Shown here: piece by piece, positions 12,701 through 27,700 of the stretch | Layout of the letters: each line of letters starts with the position of its first letter | How positions within the stretch are numbered: position 1 is the first letter of the stretch | Assembly: GCA_030435675.1 (NCBI GenBank) | Contig: CM059622.1 | Span: 10,292,001-10,356,000, forward strand | Length of the DNA: 64,000 bases | Reading direction: 5' to 3' | Source: Steinernema hermaphroditum | Taxonomy: Eukaryota > Nematoda > Chromadorea > Rhabditida > Steinernematidae | Made by a program: the position numbers and the translations under genes | The notes under the pieces: generated by a model | Databases searched by the model: none | Told to the model about the DNA's origin: nothing | The model's input: the letters and a program-made list of their open reading frames with translations, nothing else

Positions 12701-15700
12701 CTGGGAGGACCTCTGGGACCTGTCCCACATGTACGTCGAGCGGCTCCGCGCCCTCGAAGGCGTCCTCAACGGAATGGCCGAAGTGGCCGACATCGTCCGG
12801 CAGCACGAGATCACCCTCAACTCCTTCGACGACATGCCCGCGGCCCTCGACCGTCTCCGCGGCGTCCACTCGCAGCTCCTCGAGATGAACATGGTCCTCC
12901 AACAACAGCAGGCCATCGTCGACTCGCTCAACCACAACGTCGCCCTGCTGAGGCAGCACGTCGCCAGAACGCGATTCAACGCCGCCAAGTACGTGTGGCC
13001 CCGGGAGTTACCGTCTAACTTACTGCTTCTTCTAGCCATCCCGACGTCGATCGCCTCGAAGAGGAGACCCAGCGACTGACCGTCCGCTGGGAGAACGTGT
13101 GCTCCCAGGTGGTGGACCGTCTGAAGGCGACGGAGCAGGCGCTCCAGACCCAGATGGTGTACCGCTCCGGCTACGAGAACGAGATCGCGTGGCTGGACCG
13201 CGTCGAGGCGACCATCAAGAGTCTCCGCCACCCAGAGGACATGAAGCCTGAGCAGTACCAGCAGCAGCTGGACCTCCTCGTCGCCGAGTACTCCCAACTC
13301 CAGGAGCGCACCGAGGCCATCGAGGCGGTCAACCGCGAAGGTGGAAAGTTCATTCGAGAGGCCAAGGTACCCAGCCACATACCGTATCCGTCTAAGCGCC
13401 GTTTTTTGCAGGGCTATGACTCCAAGATGCGCCAGTTCCACGAGAACGTGGTGGGCATCCACGGCCCGACGGTGGCCAACGAGTTCCGTCGGAGCGTGCC
13501 GCAGCCGCAGAACGGCGCCGACCAGGTGACCGAAGAGCTCGAGAAGCTGAACCGCCGCTTCGCGCAGCTGAGCAGTCTTATCCTCGAGCGCCGCAACGTC
13601 ATCAGCGTGCTCATCCAGAAGTGGAAGCAGAAGCAGCAGGTGGGTGTCTTTCCTTCCTCAAGGGTTCCTTTCGGCATGTTTTCGTGTTCGGAGTCAAAAG
13701 CGGGATGCATGGGGTGCATGGTCGTTTGCTTGTTCCATATCCACGTATGTAGGTGGACATAGGAAAGTCAAAATTGACCGAAAAGGGCCAAAACGGCGAT
13801 TTGTGCGACTCCAACCAAACGATAGAGAACTTCGTGCTTCTGGGCTTCGGTGACGGTCCTTGCCACTAACGAGTTTCTCTCGACTAACCCTTTCTTCTCT
13901 ATGTCTAACTACGTATGTGCGTGCATGTGCTGCTTCCGCTTCGCTTCTTTTCAGCCTTTCAGGAACCGTCGGTGTCACTTCAGAGGCTTTTCAGAGACGT
14001 TTCAGGTGACCCTTCCCGTGAGGCTTCTTACTCATAAGTTTGCTCCTCTAATATCCGCCTTGCTGTGTTCCATGCGCGAGTGACCATAATCACGCTCTCT
14101 CACATCTTTGGTTGTCGTTGGCGAATCTTTTCTCACCTTTTGGTTGACTTCTGAACTTACACATTTGGACGTGGAACAGGCGACGGTCTAGTGAATCGCG
14201 CGCGATTTACCCGTCGGTGCCTTGTAGGACGACGAAGAACGGCGTCGCGCCGAAGACGAGGAGAAGCGCCGCGCCTTCGAGCAGGCACGTCTGAAGGCCC
14301 TCGAAGAGGCCGACCGTCTGCGGAAGGCGCGCGAAGACGCTGAGAGAGCTCGACAGATGGCCGAGGAGCAGGACCGCCTGAGGCGCGAGAGAGAAGCCGC
14401 AGAAGCCGCCAGAAGGGCCGCCGAAGACGCAGAGAGACGTCGCAGAGAGGCGGAGGAAGAGGCGGAGAGGGAGCGGCGTCGACGCGAAGAAGAAGAGCGC
14501 AGAAGGCGCGAAGAAGAGGAGCGCCGGAGGAAGGAGGACGAAGACAGGCGCCGAAGGGCGGCTGAGGAAGACGCGGAGCGTTGGCGACGCGAAGAGGAAG
14601 ATCGTCTTCGGAGGGAAGCGGAGCGCAGAGCAAGGGAGGAAGAGGAGGCCGAGAGGGAACGACAGAGGCGGAAGGCCCTCGAGGACGAGGAGAAACGTCG
14701 ATGGGAAGAAGCGGAGAGGCTGCGTCGGGAAGACGAGGAGCGGAGGAGAAAGGCCCTCGAAGACGCGGAGAGGGAGCGGGAACGCCTCCGGAAGGAGCGA
14801 GAGGCCCGCGAGAAGTGGGAGCAGGAGCAGCTGCGGAAAAAGGTGAGGTGTAACGCAGTTTGAGTGATGAGTGAGCACTTACGACCTTTACTATCCTCTT
14901 CTCCTTGAGTGAGACTTTCGTGTGCCTCCAACAACCTCTGAGACTTCCACGAGTGATTCTTTCGCTTTCTCCAACACGCCCACTTCTAGAGTGACGCCCC
15001 TTTCTCTTTACTGCCAAACCCAAATATCAGGAGAAGAGTAGATGTTGTACACGAATTCACAGAATCCAAAATCAGAGATTGATCAAGATGATATGACCTT
15101 CCAAATCCTAGTCTAAGCCAAACGTTTGTAGTTCTTAGGGTCAACAGATGGGAAGTCCTCTTCTAGGTCTAATCGGAGATTCGTTTTAGCAGCCAAAGGA
15201 GCCCGTTCTCGACATCCGTAGAGGTCAAGTAGGCCACCTCGTGCAACCCGAAGACATAACTGAGGACTACGAAGAACTGCTGGATATGCCCGACAAGGCC
15301 CACATGGCCGAAGTGGAGGACGAGATGAACATGTACCAGGAGGAGACGGAGATCAAGACGCAGTTCTATGAGATGGAGGGCATCCTCCACAAGCAGGCCG
15401 GCGAGATCATCACCTTCGTCGAGGGCATCCGCCAGGGGCTCCTCGACCTCAAGTCCGGCGAGTTCTTCGACATCGTTTCCGGCTCTCGGATGTCCCTGGA
15501 GAAGGCAGCCGAGATGGGACTCATCGAAGGCAACTTCAACGAGGTCCTCCAGAAGAAGTACGGTATCCGTCGGCCCGACACCGGTGCCGAGGTGACCCTC
15601 CTGGAGGCGATCCAGATAGGCCTCTACAACTCGGACTTGCGCCAGATGACCGACATGGAGACCGGCGAGATCCTCCCGCAAGACATCTGCGCCGCGCGCG

Positions 15701-18700
15701 GAATAGTCAGCAACCGCGACTACATCAAACTCATCACCATGGGCATCCTGAAGACGGCGCCGATCTCTCTGGAGTCGGCCGTCGAGCAGCGCCTCCTCGA
15801 TACCGTAACCGGCGAGTTCGTCGGTCGCTTCTCGAAGGAGAAGATGGACATGAAGGACGCCCTCTACAACGGTTACATCCAGCTGACGAACCCGCACCCG
15901 AACGCGGAGATCAAGATCTCGCTCAGCGAGTGCATTGACCAGGGCTTCATCAACGCGCTCTCCGGCGAGTTCATCGACCGCAACTCCGAGGACCGCTTCT
16001 CCCTCCACGACGCCTGCTCCCGCAAGATGAACGTCCTCAACATGCACGTGCCCGAGGTGGTGAACACGGAGACGCGTGAGCGCATCACCCTTGGCCAGGC
16101 GATCCCGAAGAAGGCGGTCAACACGCGCCAGGGCAACTTCACCGACCTGAACACCCGCAGCGGAATGACCCTCCGCGAGGCCTTCAACAAGGACCTCATC
16201 GCGCGCCCCATGACACTCCTCGAGATCTTCGACAAGGACATGATCGACAGCGAACACCGCTTCGTCGACCGTGGCACCCAGAACCGCTGCACCCTCCTCG
16301 AGGCTCTCTACCGTAACCTCCTCGACGCCGAGGTACGCCACATCGTCGATCCCGAAGAGAAGGACGTCGTCTCGATCGCCGAGGCGCTCGAGCGCGGCCT
16401 CCTCTCCGTCGACGGAAAGATCGAGCTCCCTAAGCAGGGAAAGACGTTCACAGTGGCCGAGGCCGTCCACGAAGGGCTCCTGACGCGACGCGTCCGCCAC
16501 TCGATCTTCGACGTCAAGGGCGTCAAGGATACGCAGTCCGGCTCCACCATCAGTTTCAACGAAGCCGCTGACGCCGGTATCATCAACGTGCACCAACAGA
16601 CGGTCATAGACCGCGCCGTCAACCGTACCCTCCGCTTCCAGGAGGCCCAGGAGGTCGTCGACCCCCTTCTCCTCGAGCTCCTTACGCAGCCCATCGGAAT
16701 CCGTGACGGCGGCGCCGAATTGAGCGTCGTGGAGGCCGTCGCCCGCGAAATCGTCGACCGTACCAAGTCCGTCTTTGTTGACAAGGCGTCCAACCGCGAA
16801 CTGAGCCCGACGGAGGCCTATGAGGCCGGCAAGATCAGCCTGAGAGGCGCCATGCAGCTGAACGCCCTGTTCGACGTGCACCCGTCCCTCGTGGCGCCCT
16901 CCAAGAAGGTCGACCACAAGAAGCGCATCAGCCGTCCCGGTGGCCAGCCGACCGAACTCGGCGCCGACCAGGTGAAGGTCACCCTCGCCGAGGCGATGAA
17001 GCAGGGCCTGATCGACTCGCGCACGCAGCGCTTCCGCCAAGGCGACACCGAGATGAGCCTCGACGACGCTCTCAACCAGGGCATCCTAGACCCCTCCAGC
17101 GAGTGGATCGTCCCAGCTAAGGCCGCCGGCGTCGGCCCGACCATCGAGGAAAAGGTCAGCGAGACCATCACCGAGACGGGCCAGCAGCTCGCCCCCAAGA
17201 TCTACCCCGACAAGAGCCTCGAGGAGTCAGTCACCACAGTCAAGCGCGTCCGCACCACCGAAACCACCGCGGTGGGTGGTCCTGGAGGAGTGTCCGTATA
17301 CCGTGCCATCACCGGCGGCAAAGGGGCAATCGAAGTGCCGGCCGACGGCTTCCACATCAAGGAGGCGGAGAGGAAGGGTTACATCGACCTCGCATCGGGC
17401 GTTGTCACCCCGCCGGGCACCGACAAGCAGCTGAGCCTGGACGAAGCCTTCGAGCTCGGAATCATCGACGCCAAGTCGATCTCGATGCGTGACCCGCAGA
17501 CTGGACTCACCCTCACAGGCAGCGAGGCCATCGAGAAGAAGCACATGGACAAGAACGGGTTCGTCACCCACCGCGGACGCCGCGTCAACCTGCAGACGGC
17601 GATCGAGGAGAACGTGGTGAAGGTGGAGTTCGAGGCTCCGGCCCTCCCCTCTGCTAGCAAGAAGGTCATCCAGTTCTCCTCCGCCGGAGGACCCGTCATG
17701 AGCTTCCGCCCCGTCGGCACTACCGTAGTCGAGGAGGCCGAGAGCGAGTGGTCGTTCGATGCCGCCAAAGGCGAACTCGTCGACCTGCACTCCGGCGAGC
17801 GCTGTGCCCTCAACATGGCGCTTCTGAAAGGCATGATATCGAAGGAGGATTTGAGGGTGCGCGACGCCCTCACGGGCCGCGAGATGGCCTTCGAAGAGGC
17901 AGAGAAGTGGGGTATCGTCGACTCCGACCGCGGCTTCTACACCGACAAGAGCGACAACAAGCGCTACAGCTTCACCGAGGCGGCGAAGCAACACCGCATC
18001 TACCCCACCGGAGGCGTCCCTGAACACGCCGGCGACGCTGTGCACACGACGATGAAGGTGCAGACGAAGACGCAGGTCTCCAAGAAGGAGGCGCTGTCCA
18101 CCGGACCCTCGAACTTCGCCGAGCTCTCCCTCACCAAGGCGATTGCTCTGGGCCAGTTCGACGCTGGCAGCGGAATGCTCGCCCTCCCCGACGCCCCAAA
18201 GGAGATGACCATCAAGGAGGCCGTTATGAAGGGATTCGTGAACCCGTACGGAACGACCGTCGTCGACAAGAAGACCGGCCGGGAGCTGACACTTCTCGAG
18301 GCTATGGAGCAGAACATCGTCGATGGCATCGGAGGATCAGTGACCGACACGGCCTCTGGAAGACAGATGGACCTGAAAACAGCCGTCAAGGAGGGCGTCG
18401 TGAAGGGAGGCAAAGTGTTCGACTCGCTCGAAGGCAGCCTCGTCACCGGCCGCCTCGACATGTCCACCGGCAAGTACCAGACCCAGGATGGGCGCTCCAT
18501 GGACCTCCACGAGGCGATCCGAAGCAAGCTGATCGACACGGAGTCGATGGTGATCCGCGACCCCGTCTCCGGCGAGGAGGTCTCCTTCAACGAAGCCATC
18601 GCCCAGAACATCGTCGACCCGGAACGCGGCGTCGTCTTCAATCGCAGAACCTACGAGGAGACCAGCTTCCCCCACGCGCTCACTTCCGGACTTCTCGTGA

Positions 18701-21700
18701 GCGCCGGCGCCCACAGACCCTCGACGCGCCCCGCTCCGACCACCCAGGCGCCCTCTACCTCGCGCCCCACCTCTACCTCCTCCACCTCTAAGATCATCGA
18801 GCAGAAGCTCACCCTCACCCCCTACGTGCAACCCCCAGCCATGGTCCGCGAACCGATCCGGGACCAGCGGACCGTTGGGGACGGGCGTCGCGAGATGCTC
18901 GACCTCGGAGGCGGCAAGCAGGTGATGGTGAAGGTCGTCCGCGACGACTCCGGCGTCGAGAAGGGCGAATACGTCGACCCCTCCACTGGCATGAAATTCA
19001 CCATCCAGCTCACCGGAGACCCCTACGTGACGGAGACGAAGACCATGGTGAAGAGCACGGCGCAGGTGCAGTCCGTGGAACTGGAGCCACACGCTGAGTT
19101 CGTCGGCATCGACAAGATTCGTGACAAGCGCAACGGCCGCATCATGTCGCTGCAGGACGCGCAGAGGATGGGCATCGCCCGCGTCGACAAGAAGGGCAAG
19201 CAGACAACGAAGACGTATGCCGTCTTCCGGTCCAACATCCAGAACGCCGTCACCAAGGGCGTCATCGACTCGCGCGGCGAGAAGACCAGCCTTGAGGACG
19301 CCATCCGCCTCGGCATCATCGACGTCGCCAACCTCAGCTACGTGGCGCCCAACGGCGAGCACCTCACTCTGGCGCAGGCGGCCAACCGCGGCCTCCTCGA
19401 CGTCACCCTCTCGGAGATCCTGCCGAAGGGAGTCTGCAACCCGGCCAACGGCGAGTCCATTCCCATCTCGAAGGCCATCGACCTGGGCATCGTGAATGCG
19501 CGCACCGGCGAGGTCCGCAACCCCTTCACCAAGGAAAAGCTCACTTGGTTGGACATCGTGAAGCCCGTCTACGCGAGTCTCACTATGGAGGGCGTCTACG
19601 ACCCCACCAAGGGCTACGCCGTCTCCGTCACCAGCGCCATTATCGACGGACTCATCGACACCCGCGCGCGCCTCTACCATAACCCGATCACCAACGAGAA
19701 GATCTCGCTGCAGGACGCCTCCTCGAAGGGCCTCATCGACCAGGAGACCCTCCGCGTCATCACGAAACCCTTCCTCTCCGACTACCGTAGTGGGCGTGTC
19801 GTCGACCTGATCGATGCCGTCGACGAGAACCTCATCGATGCCCGGAACCGCACCATCCAGATCTCGGAGAACGTCATCATTCCGATCCCACGTGCCGTGC
19901 AGGAAGGCAAGATCCCGAAGGAGATCGGCGAGAAGCTCCGTCGCGTCGACAAGATGACCTTTGCCGAGGCGCTCGGCAAAGGTATCATCGACGTCGTGCA
20001 GAACTCGTTCACCGACCCCGACTCCGGCAAGCAGATGACCATCGAGCAGGCCGTCGCCCAGGGCTTCATCGACACTGGCAGCGTCGAGGCGATGGAGGGC
20101 TTCGACGAGCGGAATCTGGCCAACGTCGTCAACTCCGTCGAGTTCGACGAGAACTCCGGCCGCATCCGCGACAAGAACTCCGGCCTCTACTTAACCTTCC
20201 GCGCCGCCGTCGACAAAGACGTCATCGACGGGGACTCGCTCCTCCACGACCTCGAGACGAGCCAGACAATGACCATCCGCGAGGCCCTCAACCGGGGACG
20301 CATCGACGGCGACGGAAAGTACGTGGACACGAAGACTCAGAACCGACTGAAGCTGAAGGACGCCGTGAAGTACGGTATGATCGCCCTGATCGCCTCGCCC
20401 ATGCAGGCGGCCCAGGCGGTCACCGAAGCCGTGAAGAGACGCGACGCCGAGGGCTACAAGTTCAAGATCGAGGCCGTCGACTCGGAGACAACGAAGCGCT
20501 TCAGCAGCTCGAGCGTCGGCGCCGGACAGCCCCGATTCAGGACGGAAGAGTCGACGATCGTGCGCATGACGCCCCGGCGGGCGGAACCTTCGCTCTCGGT
20601 GCGTCTCCGCTCCTCCGTGAACGAAGACATCCGCGGCGACAAGGCCCGCAGCTTCATCCACGACCCGCAAGGCTACGCCGACCTCCAGAACGACTTCCTC
20701 GCGAACCTCGAGAACGCATCCTTCAACGTCGAAGAACGTATTATCGAGGACCCCGCGCAGCTGAAACGCGTCTCTGTCCGCGAGGCCACTGAGTCCGGCC
20801 TCCTGGACGTCACCACCGGCGAGATCGTGCACCCCTCTTCCAACCGACGCTACTCCATCCCCCGTGCCGTTCACATGCGCATGATCGAGCCCGAGGCGGC
20901 CAAGCGCATCATGGAGTCCCTCAACATGTCCCTCGAGGAGCTCCAGCAGCCGTCGACCTCATACGTCACCGAGGTGATCACCCAGAGCCCCGGAGGCACC
21001 ACCACCTCGGAGACACAGCGCCAGAGCTGGACGAAGACGGTCAACTGGGCAGGTCAGCCAGCGGAGCTGCGCGCCTCCAGAGACCCTCTGGCGCCCTACA
21101 CCACCTACTCGTCGACGACGACCACCTCGCGGACCTCTGACCCCCATGACGCGCCTCTATGGACCCGCCGAGATTAGTCCCCCCCACTCAAAGTGCCCAT
21201 CATCGAAAGCTCAATCATTTACTCTTCTTTTCATTGCATTTTCCTCGCCTTCTTCTCTTTTTCACTGCCTTCTGCGTCCGCGCCGTCCACGCGGGCCCTG
21301 CTTCGCGGGAGCGCCGTCTTCCACCCCGAGTCGGCGTTCTGTTTCTCATCTGCATCCTCGAGAAGACGCGAACTCCCAGTGGCAGTCCGCTTCTCGACTT
21401 CCTCGAGAACGACTCCTCCTCTCCGCTACCGTATCCACTCATGTCGCTTTTCGCTTTGTACATTCAATCGCCCATTTCACTTCGAATGTATTCCCGTCCA
21501 ATCCAGGTTTATTCGTTTCGCTTAGCATCAGATTATGTTTAAATCTAATAATTATCCCTGTGATATACCTTTGTAGCATAAAGAAATTTCTAAGAGAGTA
21601 ACAAGCATGCACAGTACACACAAGAACCGAAGTGACACCGACGAAGGTCCTCTGGAGGAATGTTGCACGTGTTTGTTTCTGGCTTTGCATGAACGCGTTG

Positions 21701-24700
21701 GGTGAAGTGCACTCCGAACACGAGAAGGAACCCTCGGTCCACTCTGAAAAGACGGGGAGAGTAATGAGACGTGTTCAGGACGACCTCTACAAAGAGTGTC
21801 TTTCGAGGAAACAGAACATCGGAGGGCTGCTCCAGGAGCTGAGCAGTCTCGACCTCACCCACCACGAGGCCTTCCACCAGCTCTCGAAGAGCAAGGGCAC
21901 TACGGACTCCACCACCAATGCCCGTCTTCAGATGCAGGTTCGTTTAGAGACCCTCCTCCGAGCCTGAAGTTCTCTGTTCTAGTCGGTGCGCGAGGAACTG
22001 GCGCAGTGGGGGATGCGCATCTCGGAGAGCATTCGCGAGGCCGACCGTCTCTGCGAAGAAGGCGCTGACGTGCTCACTCCCGAGCAGTTCCACGAGCTCA
22101 AGGAGAACCGCGACCGTCTCAGCGCCACCTACCAGGCGATGGTAACGAAGACGGATGCCATCCTAGAGCGCCTCAACGTGGCCACATCGATGCTCATCGA
22201 GTTCTCCAACGAGTCCAGCTCGATGCACTCTTGGATCAACGACCGTACCCGGCAGATGAATCGCATCAAGATGGAGTCGGGCGATCCGAAGGCTGTCGAG
22301 GAGGCGAAGGCGCGCGTCCGCGACTTCACAGAGGACGTCGCCCACAAGGAGGCGACCGTCGAAGCGATAGCGCAGCTTGCCAAGCAGATCGAGAACGAGA
22401 TCACCCTCTATCTCGAGGAGATCGCGCAGCTCCATCCCTCCCTCCAACAGCCCCCCATGGACTGCAAGGACATCGGCGACACCGTCCAGAGGCTCAGGAA
22501 CGACTTCAACGAGCTCCGCTCCGGGTGCCACGATCTCTCGAAGTTCCTCCAGAAGCTGCAGAGCATCGAGGCCGACCACAGGAACACCGTCCGTGACGCC
22601 GAGTCGCTCCTGATCGATCTCGAGGCTGAAGTGATGCAAACGGAGCGCTCCAGCGGCGAGGAGGAGGTGACAGAGGCAATCCAGAAGCGCCTCGACAGGA
22701 TGATGGCCCTCGGGGAGCGCACTCGACAACACCAGTCGGCCATCGGCGCCGTCGAGGACGTCGCCGAGCGCCTCGTCAAGACCGTAGCCCAGACGGACGC
22801 CCACGACCGTATCGCCCTTGAGCAAAATCAGCTCCTCGCGGAACTGAAGAGGCGCCAGAATCGTCTCGACGATCGTATCCAACGTAACGTCGACGATCTG
22901 AAGAAGGAGATGGAGAAGATGGACCAAATGGTATGTTTTTGTGAGTCACCCTCCGCCGTTTCGTCTTCCTTTTATCAATCGCATTTCTGATGACTTTTCA
23001 GAGCGTCGTGGCCGAGCAGACGCAGCTGAAGACGGACCTGGAGAACATCGTCGCCGAGACCCGGGAACTTTTCCTCCAGCTGGCTGCCCAGCAGCCGATA
23101 TCCGCCGATCCCCAGAAGTTGGCGGAGCAGCTGGACGCCTTCGAGAAGTTCCACAACGACGTGATGGCGAAGGAGGACGACGTGATGCTGATGAGGGCGA
23201 AGGTGCTCGACCAGCTGAAGCGGTGCCCCGACGCGGAGCTCCGTGAGGATCTGGAGCAGGAGTTGGAGCAGCTCGGAGCGGAGTGGAACCCTCTGATGCA
23301 GGCGACCAAGGAGCGGAAGGCGCTCATGGAGAAGGTGAAGAGGATCGCCGAAGAGATGGCCGACGCCCAAAAGGTGGCGAAGGAGGACATCGAGGAGGAT
23401 GCCAGGAGACTCCAGGAGGCGAAGTCGTCGGCTGAGGACGTGGAGACCGAGATCGAGAACATCGCCACCCTGCAGGAGGCATTCAAAGATCGGCGGCCAC
23501 AGATCGAGGCGCTCAAGCAGCTCGGGGCGAAGCTGGAGAAGCTCGCTCCGGGACCCGACGCCAACAGGACGTGCCGTGGCGTCGAAAACATCGCCGACGA
23601 CTGGGAGAGACTCGTCAAGGACTGCAAAGACGCTGGAAGGAACGCCCAGAGAAAGGTACTCGTGGTCACTGAGGGTCTTTTGAAGGAGGATTCTTTAGAA
23701 CAAGCTACGTCTGGCCTTCGAGAAGGCCGTAGACGAGGCCGAGCAGCTGCTCACCGCCTGTAGAAACAACGAGGTCTTCGCACAGTGCAAGAACGACGAC
23801 CCCGAGGCTCTGGCGAAGGCGATTCTGGAGGCCCAGGGAAGGAGCGATGTGTTGACCAAGGAGAACGTCAAATCGGGTAGGTTCCATCGATACCATACAT
23901 CCCCTGATCTTCATCCTTTCAGTTCTCGTCGGCTTCGAGCAGACATGGCCCCGACAGCATCGCGAAGTTGTCGCCGCCGGCAACGAGCTCCGGTCCGTGG
24001 CCGACGCTGATCTGAACCGCGAGATCGACGACACCGTTGTCTACCTGGACCAGAACGCCGCCGACCTCGGCGCCACCCTAGACAACGCCCTGAGGGCCTT
24101 CGACGCCAAAGAGGGCGCGGTGACCGAGTTCCGCCAGAAGATCGACTCGCTCGACGACGAGATGACTTCGATGCGCGAGCGCATCAAGTCCCTCGACTCC
24201 ATCGGTCGCGACCCTTCGCTCCTCGAGGAGCAGTACGACGAGTGTGAGCAGCTCTGTGCGGAGATCGAGGCCAAGGAAAAGGAGCTGAAGATGCTCGCCA
24301 TCGAGTGGAAGAAGCTGTCCGAGTACTCCGGAGGCACTGCCGCATCCGTCGGAGTTCCGAAGGACTTGGAGCGGATCTCGAGGGAGTTGGAGCACCAGAG
24401 GAGCGTCCTCTCGAAGAGGAAGCGATCGGTGTCTACGACGAAGAAGAACGTCGAGGACCTATTCGGTGACGTGACGCAATGCCAGAAGACGCTGCAGGCG
24501 CTCCTCGACGACCCCTCCATCAAGGAGGCGCCCCTAGGTACCGCCGATCTCGGCGAACTCCGGGAGCAGCAGGAGGCCCTCCGCGCCTTCCGCGAGCACT
24601 TGAAGCCCCAGAAGGAGGTCGTCGCCGACGTCGCCACTCGCTGCAAAGAGATGATCCGCTCCGCTGGCGCCGACGTCAATACTTCGGAGCTGGAGAAGGA

Positions 24701-27700
24701 GCTCCGGACGATCGACGACTCGTGGAACGCCGTGGCTTCGGCCGCCGAGGAGCGCGACCGTCTCATCGACGGCGCCATCCAGCACCTCGGGGGCTACAAC
24801 GACGCCCACCGGGCCCTCTCCAACTGGCTGGAGGAGACCGAGGAGATGATGCGCAATCTGGCGCCGCCCTCGGCTGACCACAAAGTCGTCAAAACTCAGC
24901 TGCAGAACTATGAATTCCAAACGAAGCTGATCGAGGACAAGAACGCCAGGTGAGACTTCTTCATGAGTAATTTATGGGACTCAACGGGCAGTATGCATTC
25001 TTAATTTTAGGGTCCGAAAGGCTTTGGTTGTTTGACTTTGACGCACTTATGTTTATTTCCGCACGGTGTTTGCTAACAGCGAGCACGAACTGTTACTCCT
25101 CGTAGCGCCGGGTGATGGGGCGAGACGCCCTGATTGCGGTTATTATGCTTTTTTTTTGTTGTGGGGTTTCCGGTTGGCGCGCGACTTTTGGGCGCTCCTG
25201 GCGGTTAGGGAGTGTCGGGACGAGGGCATGCCGGGCGACCCTGCACGTTTCGGGTTCAGATGGTTATCTCTCGTCCGCAGTTGCCTGCAAGACTCTGTGA
25301 CCCAGTTCGATCTTTCAGCGTCGATGGATTCATCGCTATGATCGGAAACATCGAGCGCCTCAGCGGCGAGGGCGAGCAGCGTCCTCTGCTGCGAGCGAAG
25401 GCGAACGAGGTGAAGCAGAAGTACGACGAGCTCGTCGAGAAGGCGAACGACCGTCGCGTGCAGCTCCTCGAGGCCGCCGCCCTCACCGACCAGTGGCAGA
25501 AGCTCGCGAACCCACTGAAGACCTGGCTCGAGCACTGCGACAAGTCCCTGCAGGCCCTCGGCAACGTTCCCATCAACACGGAACAATGCGAGGCGCTCCT
25601 CGCGGCGCAGGAGGTAGGCGTTGCCGCGACTTCGGCCCAAAACAGGCTTTGCTCGCTTCAGGACCTGCATCACGACCTGGAGTCGAAGCGTGAACAGTTC
25701 GACGAGCTCGTGGCGCTCTTCCCGCAGCTGGCGAAACTGGTGAGCGCCGAAGACTCAAATGAGCTCGAGGCGACGCTCCACTCGCTCACCTCCGGCTACA
25801 ACCAGATCGGCTCGTGCTCTCTGAAGTGCGGCAAGACGCTCGCCGACATGAGGGAGAACCTCGGCGAGTTCCAGCAGGACGCCGACGAGTTCGCCTGCTT
25901 CCTCGACGAGGTTCACGAGGCGATCACCAAACTCGGCGACATCTCCGTCCACCCGGACGATCTCAACGCCCAGAGCGAAGAATCTATCGTAAGCCCTCCT
26001 CCCTCGCCACTCCTTTAAAGGGTATTTAGAAAATCGGAGAGAAGCTGAGCGGACGCGACGAGGTGGTGATGAAGCTGGTGGAAGACGCGCGGGAGCTCTG
26101 CAAACACACCAGCGGAAGCGAGGCGCTTTCCCTCCACTCGAGGATCGATGGCCTTCGGAACCGCTACATGGAGCTGGTCAACGCAGCCGACCAGAAGATG
26201 GCCGTGCTCCAGGAGGCTATCGACCTCTCTGAGGACTTCCAGTGCGGCCACGACTCGCTTCTGGAGATCGTCGAGGGCTTCGAGACGGACCTGGCGCACC
26301 TAGACTCCATCTCCCTCGAGCAGCAGGCGCAGCTGGTGAGCAACATGGAGGCCGACCTCGAATGTCTCCGTCCCGAGGTCGACAACCTAAACACGAAGTC
26401 CAAGCAGCTCCAGCAGCTCGCGTCCGCGGCTCACGGAGAAGAACTGAACGCGAAGACCCTCGAGATGAATCGGCGCTTCAACAACGTCGTCGGCGCCGTC
26501 GGACGCAAGTCAGAGCGCCTCCGCGTGGCCGAGCTCCAGAGCCGGCAGGTCTTCGACGACCTCGACTTCCTCCTTGACTGGTTCAACGAGGCGCACGACC
26601 GAATCCAGAAATCGACGAAGCCGTCCATCGAGCAGAAGTCGCTCATCCACCAGATCGAGGGCCAAAGGCTCATGAACCATGACATCAAGCTGCAGAAGGA
26701 CGATCTCCGGAAGGTGATCGCCGAGGCGTCGGCTGTCGCGCGCCATCTCAACGATGTCGAGAACGGAGGACAGGATGTGCTCATTCACGAGAAGATCGAG
26801 GTAGGAAACCCTGACCTTTGCAGATCTAAGCGCTCCCCTTACAGAACGCCCAGAAGCTGTCGGACGAAACGTCGCGGATGGCCGACGAACGCCTCGGCGT
26901 GCTCGAGGAGGCTGAGATGCTTGTTAACAACCTCGATGATCACTACGGCAACCTCCTCGCCTGGCTTGAGATGATGGAAATGGAGATGCGCGAAGCGCCT
27001 CTCATCCACATCGGAAGTCGGCCCGATCAGCTCCTCCAAGAGCAGCAGATCAATCACGTAGGCGCAAAGGGGTCAGAACACCTCGATGATGGGGATGTTG
27101 TAGGGCCAACGCGGCGCCATCCAGTCGCAGAGGGCGATTATCGAGGAGTTTGAGCAGAACGCGGCGAACCTCGCGCGACTCTGCAACGAAGAAGACGCAG
27201 CAAACCTCGAGACGATCGCCGGCCAGATCGTCGAGCGCTTCAACCAGATCAACGACGAGGTCCGCTCACGCGGCGCTGCTATCGACGACACTCTCGAGCA
27301 CTCATCGAAGTTCACCGACCGCCTGGACTCGCTCCTCTCGAACCTCGAGTCCACGGCGGGCCAGATCAGGAACGCCGACCCGATCTCGGCGCGGCCTCAG
27401 ACCCTCAAGAGACAGATCTCGGACAACGAGGCGCTGATCGACTCGCTGAGACAGAAACAGGGCGCCCTCGAGGCGATGCAGCAGAGCGCCGCGGAGATCG
27501 TCACCCAGGCGAAGCCGAACGACCCCGCCGTCCTCGACATCGCCGACAAGCTGACCCGTCTCGAGGTGCTCTGCTTGGAAATCGAGCAGGGCTCCGCCAC
27601 CCGCGGAGCACAGCTCCAGGAGACCCTCGTGAAAGCGGAACGCTTCTGGGCGGAATACGAGCAGTGCTTGGAGGCCGTCGACACCCTCCGCAAGCGTCTC

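Noticed and set aside
14157..15023. Ser/Arg/Pro-rich minus-strand frames opposite the charged-helix exon
   Set aside because: The complement of R/E-rich codons gives Ser/Pro/Leu runs. The plus strand has correct splice phases and the minus has none.
15169..17040. 623-codon open frame on the minus strand
   Set aside because: It is antisense to the plakin-repeat exon. GC-rich third positions with repeated GAG/CTC-type codons remove stops from the opposite strand; no domain is seen.
18337..19680. 447-codon minus-strand open frame
   Set aside because: A shadow of plakin repeats, same reason as above.
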